From Pisolithus tinctorius (taxonomy: Eukaryota > Basidiomycota > Agaricomycetes > Boletales > Pisolithaceae): DNA of 64,000 nt. Positions within the stretch are counted from its first letter, which is position 1. Each line of letters begins with the position of its first letter. The notes beneath the pieces are model-generated. The model made no database searches. It worked only from the letters and a program-made list of their open reading frames with translations, and was not told the origin of the DNA. The stretch is taken from contig JANFAH010000018.1 of NCBI GenBank assembly GCA_024663395.1, positions 1,178,001-1,242,000 of the forward strand. The letters run 5' to 3'. A program made the translations under genes and the position numbers. This document shows, one piece after another, positions 1-11,859 of this stretch.

Positions 1-1
1 C

Positions 2-367
2 CCCTCGTCCTCACAAGCGAAACGGAAAACGTCCGACGGTGCAGATACAGATGCAGGGGTAGACGCTGGTGACCTAGGTACGGAAGGTACGGAAGGAACG
101 CAAGCCAAGAGATCCAAAATTGTCCCTTCAACGGTTTCCATTGCCTCCAATCCTACATCTACGTCTGATCCAGTGCAAGACACAAACAGAGCCCGCATGG
201 CGCTACACGCTCAGCTGGCTGCTTCGTACATCCCGTTCCTCACCCCTGAAGCGCTGATGCCGCCGACGTTGCCTACGAGAGCAGAAATGGAAGAGGTGTT
301 GCTGAAGTTACGAAAGGAAGCGCTGGTACAGGAATTTTTCGGTGCAGACCCGGAGGGTGTAGCGTGA
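2..367 (+). CDS. ISY1-like pre-mRNA splicing factor, C-terminal end (truncated by window)
   Basis: The frame is open from base 2 to a TGA at 365-367, so only the last 121 codons of a gene entering from the left are present. A low-complexity stretch rich in Ser, Thr, Gly and Lys is followed by a conserved-looking tail: a Tyr-Ile-Pro-Phe-Leu-Thr-Pro segment, then a Pro-rich linker, then a helix with the pattern EMEEVLLKLRKEALVQEFFG. From memory this matches the C-terminus of fungal Isy1, a small spliceosome (NTC-associated) protein; the human protein ends its helix with a similar E-E-A-L-x-x-x-K pattern. The body of the protein is outside the window, so the name rests on about 45 residues. It sits tandem to and upstream of the HET-GTPase relic and is probably unrelated to it in function. 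Confidence 0.65.
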   Translation, partial: PSSSQAKRKTSDGADTDAGVDAGDLGTEGTEGTQAKRSKIVPSTVSIASNPTSTSDPVQDTNRARMALHAQLAASYIPFLTPEALMPPTLPTRAEMEEVLLKLRKEALVQEFFGADPEGVA

Positions 368-589
368 ATGTGACGTACTTCCCTTCCCTCCGTTTTTGAT
401 GCTCCGGTTTCTTTCGTGAGAGCGTACTGTTCGTCGTTTTGTGAATGATATGTGTGCTGCGTGTACGTGTACGTCAGCGGTAAGTAATCTGCAGTTCTTG
501 CTCACTTCGGCAGTTGCGGACTTTCGGGCGAACAGATGCCGGAGATCGTTCCTGAGGATTACAAGTACGACTTTAGTAAAACACTCATG

Positions 590-925
590 GATTATCGATC
601 ATCGAGTGACCAAGTCTCACGCGGTCCTGTGGATGGCAAGGGAAATACGGCACTCCCTGATCTTGGCCAACATATGTGGACAGATCGATGATGTATGGTA
701 ACATCACATGCAAATAGGCAGTGCAAGAAGGGACAGGTGAGAGAAGGATTTCCGAACTGACTTCTCGACGCAGGGCTCGCTGCGAAAAGTGAAAAGCTCA
801 ACAGGAAAAAAGAAGGACATGCTTTTGCTTCAAGAGATGGTTGATAAGAGAATCGACTTGTGGAAGATGTCCTCTGTCGGAGGGGTACTGCAGGGCAATG
901 CATTGCTACCGAAGCCCGTGTAGCC
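590..925 (+). pseudogene. relic of a third HET-GTPase gene (3' end of the GTPase domain)
   Basis: Two short stretches match the C-terminal GTPase half of the two intact HET-GTPase genes in this window. Around 655-700 a frame reads LILANICGQIDDV, matching the ILSDICGRDAIDRV segment of copy A. Around 800-885 a frame reads KKKDMLLLQEMVDKRIDLWK, matching KKKVLLLQEEMVGKGIDLWK of copy A and KKKALKLQEEMVDNIVDWRK of copy B. The segment between them is deleted or scrambled, no HET domain precedes it, and the two parts lie in different frames, so this cannot encode a working protein. It indicates that a third member once existed directly upstream of copy A. The remaining flanks (368-589 and 926-1321) show no convincing gene; the latter presumably carries the promoter of copy A. 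Confidence 0.7.
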
Positions 926-1321
926 CCTCAGCGCCTGAGATTTGTGGCCATCCAAACGCAGGGAATTAGGCCTGTCACACGTCACCAAACCGGCATCGGT
1001 GCAGGGCCGGGACAAGAGCGACGCGTCTATCCGTGGTAGACGCCTCTGGAGTTCATGATGCGCTCGAGCTAAATATGTAAGTAAGTGCCGGCTTTGTTCT
1101 GTTACCGTCCGTGGGACCTGTTTTCTGACACGTTAAGTATTGCGTATCCGGGCCTATTGTGATTTACTGCACCGTCCTCACATCGTCCTCTCCTACCTGG
1201 CGCTTCACTTCCTAAACCATCCAACCGCTGTGTTTTTCGTTTTGTTTCCTTGTTTCGTACGCAGACTACTATGGCCTGTGTGTGCAATGTCTGTACTGAT
1301 ATATCGATAGGTCGACATACC

Positions 1322-3491
1322 ATGCGCTTGATCGACGTAAAGGCCTTTCTCGAATTCCACGCAGGGAAAGCCAGACCAGATGCGCAGCTCCTCGTGGAGT
1401 TCAACGGTCCGGAGCTTGCAGAGACAGCATATGCTATATTATCTCATTGTTGGGGTAAACCAAAAGAAGAGGTGCATTTTACGGAGATGGAAAAGCTTAC
1501 AACGATAGGTGCCACTGCCAGATCCGAGATAAAAGGGCGAAGTGGATACAGGAAAATTTACAACAGCTGCCGACAGGCCCTTCCTGACGGCCTACATTGG
1601 CTATGGGTGGACACATGCTGCATCGACAAACGGAGCAGTGCTGAACTGTCGGAGGCCATCAATTCCATGTATGCATGGTATGCAAATTCTGACTGCTGCT
1701 ATGCATACCTCCATGACACAGACGCCAAAACCCTCCCTACCAAACCCGACAATGATAAGTTTGCCGAGTTCAATGGATGGCCGAAATGGTTCTCCCGTGG
1801 GTGGACACTCCAGGAGCTCATAGCCCCAGAAAACCTGTATTTCTTTAACCAGAGGTGGGAGTACATTTCCGGAAAGCGAGACTCTGCTCGTGCTCTGAGC
1901 GTCATCACGCGGATTTCGGAGGATATCTTCTTACATGGTCTCAGTTGGGCGAATCCCAGTGTGGCACAGATAATGTCTTGGGCTGCAGACCGAAGGTCGA
2001 CGCGAGAGGAAGATAGGGCGTATTCGTTATTGGGCCTGTTTGGCGTGCATATGCCAATGTTGTATGGAGAGGGGAAGAGCGCATTCCTCCGTCTGCAACT
2101 GGAAATTATACGAAAGGTCAACGACCAAAGCATATTTGCTTGGGGGTTGACGAAGGAGCTTGAATCGGCCAGTAGCTTCCTGGCAGATGACCCTAGCTTG
2201 TTTCGGGATTGTTCAAACATAAAGCGGATGACCTTCAGCAGCTTCATCGCTGCTCTCAGAAAATCCCTTAAAAGACAAGAACTAGACAAGTTGGCGCTTG
2301 CGGAAGGGCGGTTCCAAACATTCACAGTCACCAATCACGGTATTCAAATACGGTTACCCATGCAACTCCTCCACCATGGCCCTTACGATGGAGTTTTCGA
2401 GTTCTCCTCTGTGATGCTGGCATGCTGCAAGGAGGGGGAAGACTCGGATCCTATAACCATCACAGTCGAGCGAACTGGCTCCAGATATTTCAGATACTTT
2501 CGGCATCGCTCTGCAGCTAACAGGGATGAAAAAGCGCCAATCGAGTTTGAAGAAGTCTTTCTTCCTTATCAAGACAATAGTAGCCTTAGCATCAGGGGTC
2601 CGTTATCCAGACAGGTATGCTCCGATTTGGCACAGATACCCGTATTTGCTGACACTATGTGTAGGGCAGGCGGTCGCGGATTGTGTCGGTTGAAGATATT
2701 GCACCCAGTGATATTGTCATTGTGTACGTATAATCACCATGTCCATCCCAAAACCTTCGCATGACTTGTCAATAGTGTTTTGGGTCCTGTGGGGTCCGGA
2801 AAGAGCACCGTGGGTCGATGACGAAATTTCGGTATTGAATCGTCACTAATGAATGATGCTAGATTATTAACAAACTCACCGGGATGCCGCCAGAGCGGAA
2901 TGCGAATACTCTGAAGGCTTGTACGCAAACCATCAGCGCCTTTGCTCACGTCCTCGGGAAAAAACGATTCGTCTTCGTCGACACGCCCGAGTTTAATCCA
3001 ACCACGCTTAGAGACGTATCAATGTGGCTGGCCTTGATGTGAGTCAACTTGCCTATTCGGGTGTAATTAGCTCACGCCCATAGAGATACCGGAGGTCTGT
3101 CAAGCTTACAGGTGTGATCTACACTTGGTGCATAAGTGACAACGAAATGTCGAAGTGGGATATCCACGCTTTCCAGATTTTATCTGACATATGTGGGAGA
3201 GATGCTATTGACCGGGTGCGACTGGTGACCACCATGTGGGATGAGGTCACAGCCGAAGCTGGCACCACAAGAGAAAACGAGCTGAAAAAAGTGGCTATGA
3301 AACCACTTCTCGATGGGGGGGCCCGCTACGAACGGTTGAATGGTACTCCAGAGTCGGCATGGGCAGTTGTGAAGGGCCTGGGGAACAAGAAAAAGGTGCT
3401 TTTGCTGCAAGAGGAGATGGTTGGGAAAGGAATTGACTTGTGGAAAACGTCTGCGCTGAAAGCTTGGATGGCTCATCCACCTAAGAAGTAA
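1322..3491 (+). CDS. HET-domain protein with C-terminal P-loop GTPase-like domain (copy A)
   Basis: Proposed exons 1322-2614, 2665-2723, 2776-2809, 2863-3038 and 3086-3491 give 655 aa. The ATG at 1322 starts the same MRLIDVKAFL seen in copy B. Residues about 35-200 are a HET (heterokaryon incompatibility) domain: AILSHCWG, LWVDTCCID, ELSEAINSMYAWY, RGWTLQELIAP, then REEDRAYSLLGLFGVHMP and YGEG. A middle region typical of basidiomycete HET proteins follows. The C-terminal about 210 residues look like a small AIG1/GIMAP-like NTPase: P-loop GPVGSGKST, a G3-like FVDTPEF and a G4-like LVTTMWDE. The P-loop exon is only 34 nt and is assembled by splicing on both sides. HET domains trigger non-self-induced cell death in ascomycete incompatibility; a signalling role with the GTPase part as a switch is inference. 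No signal peptide or membrane segment is seen. Confidence 0.85.
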
Positions 3492-4027
3492 GATTACTAC
3501 CAGAGAGACAGGGATTTTTTATTCGCATTGAAGAATAAGGGAACAATGATAAGAATCGGAGAACCCCAACCCATAAAACGACTCCGGAAGAAAGTGACGA
3601 CAACAGCCGCACGTATGGGTCCCTTTTCGTTTTGTCCATCACTGCTACTGTCTGCATCGCATGTGCAAATAGCTAGACTGCCGTATGATGCGTTCTTCAT
3701 AGCAGCTGGGAGCCCTTGTTTCAGCCTAAGCAGATGATAATAGCCTGGACAATGCAACAATCTCGGAACCAAATAAACCACCACAACATGATTCTATCGG
3801 GGAACCGGGTACACTCTCAAAGTGTTGCTCCAACGCAGGTATGGCAATACAGGAAATGGGGCACAAGAATAGACGTATATTCGAGATGACATAATGTGAA
3901 TGGGTACGAGAAGTGATTCAGCGAAAGAATCGAGGAAGGGTATACTGAACGGATGCAAGAGGTGATGTGGCAAAAGGGTAGAGAAACGATAACGCCGCAT
4001 ACTTACTGTAAGTGCAGGAATGCGCCG
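3492..4027. other. intergenic, convergent 3' ends of HET-GTPase A and E2 A
   Basis: About 540 bp between two convergent genes. It holds only short frames with no recognisable protein; presumably both 3' untranslated regions and terminators lie here. No repeat or RNA gene was noticed. Confidence 0.6.
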
Positions 4028-4857
4028 TCACTCCAACAATCCCTCGATGACTACCTCGTCCGGTATGTTTGCCACATTAGATCCCCTATAATTCATTTTG
4101 CGCAAAATATCAATCTGTACATTCAATTCCTTCAGTTTCATAGGTAAACAGGTCTGCAGATCACATACCACTTTCGAACGCTGAAAACCAAAAGCCTCAA
4201 ATCGATCTATGTGGATCCTTTCGAGGCCTGCTAAGGCTGCATCATCTACTCCAGAGCCTATCGGATTGTTGGCTCCTATGCACTCAGAACCTCTTGCATA
4301 TAACCATGTCCAATACCGTGCTGTCTCCTCGAAGCTGTGTTTATCTGCCTTGTAATGATACATAGCTTCGGTATCCAGGGAGTCACTTGATTCAGGCGAG
4401 GACAGAAATGCCTGCAACGATATCAAGACCGTTTTGAGGGTAAGTGCGGGAGACCAATCATGTTGCAGAATGTTAAGGCAGATGGCACCCGACACCGGTG
4501 ATATGTTAGGATGATACACCTTGGTGATGAACTTCACCTGCATCGGATACCAGGGGTAGAACTCTGGGTAGACAACATCCTGTGGCAAGTATCAATGGTG
4601 ACACCCCGGTTTATGCACAGTTCGGTCACGCACAACCTCAAAGGTGCCATTCTCGTAGGGTGTGCCTTCGGGGCCAAGAAAGGTTCCTTTGAGATGGAAA
4701 GGAGATGAATCGACGAGCTCGACCCTGAAATTGGAAGCTTCGTCCTCTTTACAGTCTAGGTGGGAACGATCAGTTTGCACCAACAGGTTGCCACTGCAGA
4801 CAATATGTCTCCAGTACCTATAATTTCCATGTTGACTCTACGCAAGATGCGGTCCAT
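4028..4857 (-). CDS. Ubiquitin-conjugating enzyme E2, Ubc1/UBE2K class with C-terminal UBA (copy A)
   Basis: Exons on the minus strand 4818-4857, 4634-4755 and 4028-4579 give 237 aa. The order matches class II E2 enzymes of the yeast Ubc1 / human UBE2K type: HLKGTFLGPEGTPYENG, then YHPNIS, then the active-site region GAICLNIL with the catalytic Cys, WSPALTLKTVLISLQ and SSPESSDSLD. A tail ending near IDRFEAFGF ... DEVVIEGLLE resembles the UBA domain used to bind ubiquitin chains. The residue after the catalytic Cys-Leu is Asn instead of the usual Asp. An extra stretch of about 20 residues (KLKELNVQIDILRKM) lies inside the UBA. Family role: accept ubiquitin from E1 and pass it to substrates or chains. 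It is convergent with HET-GTPase A and has a shorter paralogue at 13648. Exon lengths of the first two exons (40 and 122 nt) are identical in both copies, which supports the joins. Confidence 0.85.
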
Positions 4858-6125
4858 CCTACTTGTTGCGAGGCTAGTAGAGGAAGCGCCGCCATTCCAA
4901 GAGTGGCATTGCCCTTTACTGTAATCTTACACAGTACACCTAATTCATGTAATGTAGCATCTCATCAGACCCCTAAACTTCCAACCATTCCGCCACGTAT
5001 GCTCGGATCTACGAATGAGAATGAGCAGAACCTTGACGACCTGGGATGGGGATAGGGAAAAACAGGAGTTGAAGGGAAATGTGCCACACTGAACCTGCAG
5101 ATACCACATGTGGGGGAAAGGATTGCGCGTCTGAAATCAGTGAGTGGTATACATGGCGGGACTGACTGGGTTCCTGGTGGGAGGTGTCGTTCTGCGAGTG
5201 TTACAACGTTAACGTCTCAATATTGGGGGCCCAATGCCGAGGACACAGTACTAAGTACTGGGAGTGTACGAACCCATCTTGTGTTCTAGGTCCGTGAATC
5301 ATGACACACCCTCGGCGCTTGCTCTCGGGCCAAAAGATCCCTGAACTAACTATAATAATATCCATGAATACCATTTCCCGGAGACCATCTTCAACCTAAA
5401 GTTTAGCGTCCAATCAGTAACTAACAGTGAGATCGTGTTGCTTGAGGTTGACGGGCATGAACCTAGAAGAGACAACGCCAATCAACTTCAAGTTGAACCG
5501 TGCTTGCCTTTTCTGATGTAACTGGCATTACTGATGGCATGAATACACACGAGCTTGCATTACGGAGCGCAATCATTCCATGTAAGCCAGTGAGAGCGGG
5601 CTATACGCAAAGTCAAAGCGGACGCCGTCCAAAGTCGTGTGTCTAGCAGACTAATTAGCAAACCTCGTCGCTGTTCCAGAACTTGTTCATCCTCTTCCGC
5701 ACGTAACCCAAGGGCAATTGACATCGCTCCAAAGGGAGTATTCGCCGGGGCCCACTCGGTATACATACTGGATGACACGGCGTTTGAAACGCAGTGGGTC
5801 ACCCGTAAGGTCAGGGGAAAAACCCAAGAAACTCTCCTATAGGAGACCTCACCCGGTTTCTCGTTACGATCGTTTGAATACGACGGCCCACCCACAGGAT
5901 TTGGGTGACCAGCAGCAATAAACCAGGGGAGGATGGATACAATGGAACACGCCGGTACATTGCGCGGATATCATTCCTGGTCTGTTGCCGGATGTCCATT
6001 CCACGAAAAAACTTGTGTTTATAGAGGAGAGGGCCAAAGACGAGGAACAGCGGAGGGATTTGTTTGGCAACAGTGTCGGAAACAAACAAACCCATCGCCT
6101 GGCCATCTAATCTCTGCCAACAATT
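4858..6125. other. long intergenic region, no supported gene
   Basis: About 1.27 kb between divergent genes (E2 A leftward, carnosine methyltransferase rightward). Frames on both strands around 5560-5920 are short, start in no convincing context and match no family I recognise. Promoters for both neighbours must be here; no clear TATA box is seen close to either start. Confidence 0.5.
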
Positions 6126-6224
6126 ATGGCCCCCCACTTCTCAGATGACGACATCGAAGAAGAGCAAGTACACTTTCAAAACGTCGTAACAACGTTCCGG
6201 CAGTATGCCAGATACTCCGTGAAT

Positions 6225-6256
<32 letters not shown>

Positions 6257-8033
6257 CAACTTTGGCGTCGTGGCTGATGAGTGTGTCAGTTAAATGCAAA
6301 TAACAGACGACGAAAAGACATACACACCATTCCACTCGCTGATCGCGAACTGTTGACAAAGTTGGGGTATGGACAGAAGTTGAAGGATGTCGACAAAGCA
6401 ATACTCGCCAACGCCTTGTTTTTGAACAAGATCGTGGAGAATCCGGAGATATTTGGGCACGAAATCGGAGACTCTGTAGTCGACGGGGATATCGGTGAAA
6501 CTGACAACAACGCGCAAGGTGCTCGAGGTATGTCGCGCAAGTGCGTTCGTCAAACCGGACCCCTCCATATCGCCATTAAGACATGATGATGCCTGTCCCA
6601 GCAGGAGGAAACACATACGAACACGCACACTCTCCCCCACACACCCACCCCCATGATCGGCCTACACGTCCATCGGATCCGCGAAGAGGAGGCTACAGAC
6701 CGACAGAGTTTGACATGGACAAGCTTCGGAGTACGATCAAGCTTTTCGTGCGCGACTGGAGCAAAGATGTAAGAGCGATGTTCGGGTCATGTCCTATCTC
6801 CTTTATCATACCATTCTAGGGCAAAGCAGAACGAGACTTATGTTATGAACCTATGAAGAAAGCCTTAGAAGAACACTTCGAGGGTAGGGATAGGTATGAT
6901 TGCCATCTTCCACTGTACCTGTCGTCTGACTTTGGCCGATCAACAAGGAATACCCTCCGCGTTCTCGTTCCGGGTGCTGGTCTAGGCCGACTCGCATACG
7001 ATGTCGCCAAACTTGGTTCGTCCGTCCTCATTCCTCGTAACTCTACCTTATCCCTCATGACTTCCGTAGGCTTTGCATGTCAAGGAAACGAGTTTTCTCA
7101 TTATATGCTACTCGCTTCCTACCTCATTCTTAACAGGTACTGTCGGATCTATCCAGTTGTTTTTACTGGCATCTAACACGCGCGCTCACCGTTTACCGTG
7201 AAAGGACGCAATCTATCGACGAGCACACTATATATCCCTATATTCACTCCTTCTCCAACGTATCATCCCGCGAAACTCTGCTCAAAGCTGTCACCATTCC
7301 AGATGTCCTTCCCTCTGATCTTCCTCCAGGTTCCAACTTTTCTCTAGTTGCCGGTACACCTAACACATCCCTCTGAGCATCTTTAAACCATCTAACTCAC
7401 GACTCGTAGGTGACTTCGAGGAAATATACGGTTCAGAGAACTCAGATGAGAACGAGCCACAAGCAGGGAAATGGGATGCTATTCTGACCTGCTTTTTCAT
7501 CGATACCGTTCGTCTCTCTCGTCGGATCTACGTCTTTCATACCTCCGTGCTGACCAGACCTCTAGGCTAAAAATATCGTCAACTATCTTCGCATCCTCCA
7601 CCGCATCCTCGCACCCGGCGGAGTCTGGATCAACTTAGGTATGTCTTATTTGTCCTGAATCACACTTCGTCAATCTCTACGTTGTCCATGTGGCTGAGGG
7701 AGAGCTGGCCGACACGTACAGGTCCTCTCCTATGGCACTTTGAAAACAACGAAAACGAGTACCCCTCAATCGAATTGGACCTAGCTGAGGTCAAAGAACT
7801 CGCTCGTACGATCGGGTTCAAGTTATACGTATGTCTCCCACGTTTTTCCTCCCTTCTCTCTATGCTGTTTTATTTTTTCGCGCCTCACACATACGCTTGC
7901 TCACCTCACCACCTTTGGGGATTAGGATGAACGATCGATCGACACGTCCTATTCAAGTAATGACCAATCGATGCTCGGATACGTTTACCATGCAGCATTT
8001 TGGAAGGCAGTTAAAGTGTCGCCGGCGGAGTAG
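6126..8033 (+). CDS. Carnosine N-methyltransferase (N2227-type SAM methyltransferase)
   Basis: Ten exons: 6126-6202, 6307-6527, 6602-6768, 6820-7015, 7070-7136, 7205-7353, 7410-7507, 7566-7638, 7722-7828, 7926-8033; 420 aa. The product follows the CARNMT1 family from end to end: FDMDKLRSTIKLFVRDWS, GKAERD, the SAM-binding loop VLVPGAGLGRLAYD, ACQGNEFS, LILNR, IYPYIHSFSN, PPGSNFS, AGDFEEIY, WDAILTCFFIDTA, GGVWINLGPLLWHFEN and a final QSMLGY segment. Family reaction: transfer of methyl from S-adenosylmethionine to the imidazole of carnosine-like dipeptides (anserine formation); the real substrate in a fungus is unknown. Every splice preserves frame. The exon 2 donor could also be at 6519 (same phase, 9 nt earlier); GTATGT at 6528 was preferred. 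Intron 1 contains a run of 29 T. It is convergent with the transporter downstream. Confidence 0.92.
6228..6256 (+). repeat. 29-nt poly-T tract in intron 1 of the carnosine methyltransferase gene
   Basis: An uninterrupted run of T begins 26 nt after the proposed 5' splice site (6203). The rest of the intron (acceptor at 6306) has a plausible branch site downstream of the tract. Such homopolymers vary by slippage and are often mis-sized by sequencing. Confidence 0.9.
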
Positions 8034-8365
8034 TGGGATCTTGGCTAGTGGCATACACATATACCCTGTATGGGGAACCGGTTTTGATGCAGAGATGTTG
8101 TCGAGTAATATTACTTTGAAACTAGCATGTGCACCCACCGCTGGGGAAGCCAGTGGATGCACGTGTGAGTATTTCTTTGCATGACCGCCAGCCATTTCAG
8201 GGGGAAAACAAGTTGGAAATGGAGGAAGCATGGTGGTATCAAATGTAGTGGTATTGTACACCTCTGCGTGCATTATCGCATCTTCGTTTTCGTGTCTTTT
8301 GTCGTACGTCGTTGACATCACGTCTCGTCAAATCATCTTCCACGATCCATTACGAGAAAAAAACA
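8034..8365. other. intergenic between convergent genes
   Basis: About 330 bp between the stop codons of the carnosine methyltransferase and transporter genes. No coding signal, repeat or RNA gene was seen; both 3' untranslated regions are expected here. Confidence 0.6.
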
Positions 8366-10585
8366 TCACCCCCTCATCTTCGCTTTCTCCCTCTCCAAAA
8401 TTTCTCTCTTCACCCTCTTCAATCTCTCGCTCTCCCTAATCCCGTATCCGGCCTTAAACACGCTCTGTACCTCTTCCAGACTCAACCCCGACACGTCCGG
8501 GAAAAAAAATACGCAGAACAACCATCCCAGTAAACACAACCCTGCATAGAATCCGAATGCGCCTGAGGGTGTGATAGCGGACATGAGGGAGAGGTAGGTC
8601 GATCCGATGAGGAGGTTCGCTGCCCAATTTGTCGCTGTGCAGAGTGAAGTACCGATCCCGCGGACTATGGGGTGTGTGGTACATGTTGCGTCACGAGAGT
8701 TACATACGAATAAAATATATCAGGAGAATGAGATCATCCAAGTAATGCGAGGACTAACCGTCGAGGGAGAATAGCTCTCCTTGTTGCCAAGGCACATTCC
8801 CGAGTCCGGTCGCATATGACGCAACAAAGATGATCATCGAGAGCAATACAATACCTGCCCATCCTTGTGAATAATGTACACCTGTGACAAGGTTACCGCC
8901 GCTGTGGATCGTCATGTCTGTGAGATAATAGCTGGGTAAGCGAGTGAGCGGGGATGGACATCGCGGCGACACGCACAATAGAATGCGATACTGGCCAGGG
9001 TAAGTCCAAACACCATACCCGGTGCAGAGAAAACCATGATGCGTCGCCGCCCAACAACGTCAATATACCTACATCCCACAAATGCGATGTCAATGCCCCC
9101 GCCCGTAAGGCAGCATCGGGACTCAGGTCGGATATACGCACTTGAGAGCAAGCAGCGTGAACAGGAAGTTGGTCCCAGAAATGATAAGTCCGACAGCAGT
9201 CGGCTGATTAAATCCTATCTCCTGGAAGAGAGACGCGGAGTAATACATGAGTGTGTTGAATCCACACAACTGTTGAAAGGCTTGCATGCCACAGCCAATC
9301 ACTGGCCATACTTTCCGCGTCAGCAACGCGCTTCAAGATGCAAGTACAAGGCCCCTACCGAGAGCGCGTCGGTTGATGGGGTTGGAGAACACGGAACCGA
9401 ACCGCTGCCAGAATGTCGTCGAGTTGCTTATCTCGATGCTTTGCTTCACGGTTGCATGGAGAACTTTGAGCTGCACCATGTGCTTGATGTCAACGCTACC
9501 ATTTGGGAGGTAAGGGCGGAGATGGATGTACCTTGAGATCAACTTGTTCTGAAGATGCGAGTGCATAAACACGAGACAGCACCTTCCTAGCAGCCTCCAT
9601 ATTTCCGCGCCTCACGAGCACACGAGCTGAACGCAACACCGTACATTATCGCTTCAAGTAACTTGAAGGAAAAAAAGAAAAGAAACGTACGCGACTCTGG
9701 TAGGTACACCAACAACGCAAGCTGTAACGCAGCAGGAACGCATCCGAGTCCAACCATCCACCGCCATCCAGCATTCACATTCGCAAAACCTGCATCGATA
9801 CCGTACGCGATGACCTGCCCGAGAGTGATCATGACCACATTCAAGACAACCATACTCCCACGCAGCCGGGTGGGTGATAGTTCCTGTATGTAGAGCGGAG
9901 CGATACACGATGCAAGGCCTACACCGATACCAATCAAGAATCTGCAACCAATCTGGTAGCACGGTGGGTCAGAGGAGAGAGAACGAGAAAAAGACTGGGA
10001 AGAACTGAGGCGTACCATGTTCCACACGGTATGACTGACAGCTTGGCCTATGGCACCCCCCATAAAGGTAATGTCCGCAATCCCGAGAACGGGACGTCGA
10101 CCTGTCCAGTCTGACATGGCTCCCGCGGCCAAACCCCCTAGGAGTGCACCGAGCGTGGTGGCGGAGGTAATGAATTCCTAAGGGTTGGGGCTAGTAAGGA
10201 GAACGGAGGAAAAAAAGGGCATGAAAACCAACTTTTTGCCCGTTGGAGAGCTCGGGCGGGCCCAAGTCCCCATTGATAGTTACAAGTGCGCCTGAGATGA
10301 CACCAGTATCGTACCCTACAGCGACCTGGCGTCAGCTCTATAACCACATTGCTAGCGCCTAACGCTGCACTGACCGAACAGCAATCCGGATATCGTGCAG
10401 CAGCATACCAGGAGCCATACGAACCACGTCGTGCGCTCTTCGCCCTCCGCGACGACGGCGTATTCAGATATCTCGCCTGCAGCGGTGCACTGCACGACGT
10501 CGTCGATTTCAACGCGTCCTGACTCGGCCTCTCTACCAGCAGCTGGAGCCTTCTCTGCATCGTTGGGCGGTATTAGCCTCGCCAT
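8366..10585 (-). CDS. Sugar/myo-inositol MFS transporter (Itr1-like)
   Basis: Ten exons on the minus strand: 10375-10585, 10233-10315, 10016-10177, 9691-9952, 9532-9626, 9359-9482, 9142-9301, 8973-9068, 8759-8931, 8366-8664; 554 aa. Sugar-porter signatures are all present: GYDTGVISGAL in helix 1, DWTGRRP in loop 2-3, RFLIGIGVG with LYIQELSPTRLRG, PESPR after helix 6, QAFQQLCGFNTLMYYS in helix 7, VGRRR in loop 8-9, then GTSLCTATNWAANLL and ITPSGAFGFYAG. The last three features and the FPDVSGLSLEEV end resemble yeast Itr1/Itr2, so myo-inositol/H+ symport at the plasma membrane is the likely role. Sugar transport cannot be excluded. The ATG at 10585 was chosen because upstream in-frame ATGs would add an unrelated 38 residues. 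The exon 6 and exon 8 boundaries are the least certain. Confidence 0.87.
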
Positions 10586-10843
10586 GATAACGTCCGTCTT
10601 TTCGTAGCCACACACGGCCCATGAAGAACTTCTCACAGGCTCCAAGACCATATGGAACAGCCGGCATTTTTTATTCGGCCGCCACCCCAAGGCGTCCATG
10701 CAATATCATTTCCCTAGCGTCTCGCCTTGAATGTTCACCCGTACGCCTGCAAATTTCCCGGAGAAAAATCTCCGGGTTGAGGGTCTACTGTAGGGTTCAT
10801 ATAGCAAGTTTCATAGATATGTTTTTTCTATCGTTCCTGTCTC

Positions 10844-11638
10844 TTAATATATCCCAGGAAACAACCGATAAGGCACCTTCTCCGTCCATTCCGTCCACTC
10901 CTTCCCGAAGCTTCTCTCAAGCATCGCATCCTCATTATTTATGCGTATGGTCCACACGTATCCCGCCGACAACAGAAGGATTCTCGTCGCCCATAGTATC
11001 CTCATCATAGTGTACCCATCAACCGGTAGTAACCCCGAGCAAGCAACAAGCCACGAGTGGTCATCGAGCAAAACCAGGATCTGACCAACATGAATGAATA
11101 TGCACCCCGTATAGCTGGGGTGTCGCACAATCGAGTAAGGGCCGGAGGTGATGAGCTTATGGCCTTCCCGAATGCTTAGTTCGAAAGTGAACAGCCGGCC
11201 GAGGACGTGGTAACAGCGCCGTCGGAGCAACGACCCAGCGATCGTCAGACATATTCCGGATAGAAATGCAGGAGAAAGCGTGCCGGCTTGTGTGATGGAT
11301 TGTCTTGGAGAGGGGGTATGCACCAGTAGGGTCACGAACCATTTACGTATGGCAGATGGGCATAGATCGCTCCCCACCAATGCGGCAGCAGCTTCTATGA
11401 CTCCCCACGAGCAGCTTATGATCTAGGCAAATCAGTCAATCAGCAATAAACTACATTTGTTGTTTCGAGAAGCGTATACTTTGGATAGTAGCAGAAAAAT
11501 TGGAAGCCCGCGGGTTACTAGCAGAGAGGGCTCATACCGCTCTTTGGTCTGCGGCTTGTGAGGAGGTGACAAGACAGATTGCAGAATGGCTAAGGCCGCC
11601 AAAGTAAGAATCCCTTTGCAAATCGGCGCCACGACCAT
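10844..11638 (-). CDS. Isoprenylcysteine carboxyl methyltransferase-like protein (Ste14/ICMT family)
   Basis: Two exons, 11480-11638 and 10844-11422, give 245 aa. The N-terminal half holds hydrophobic, membrane-spanning segments. The C-terminal half carries the family's cofactor and active-site signature: LITSGPYSIVRHPSYTG, an acidic NNEDAMLERSFGKEW segment and a final VPYRLFPGIY. ICMT enzymes sit in the ER membrane and methylate the carboxyl group of C-terminal farnesyl- or geranylgeranyl-cysteine on CaaX proteins such as Ras and mating pheromones. The ATG at 11638 precedes VVAPICKGILTLAAL, a plausible first helix; ATGs further upstream are in frame but give no helix. It lies tandem to the inositol transporter (about 260 bp). 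Many Agaricomycetes carry several ICMT-like paralogues, so it may not be the main Ste14. Confidence 0.8.
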
Positions 11639-11859
11639 TTTCGTTGAGTGGAATATGAGTACAGTGCAACCGGTGAAGGCGCTTACCGAGATGGCTTGTG
11701 GCAACGTTTTACATATGGGACGTCTAGCGTGGCTGCCTCGGTTCCAGGTGTTTTGGTCTTCACTTTGGGTTCTCCCGAAGTCTGGGGACGTTCGGAAACC
11801 CCATGTAGGTCACCTCACAATGCCACTATCCGCTCTTCAACAGCTTCGACCAGCGATCA

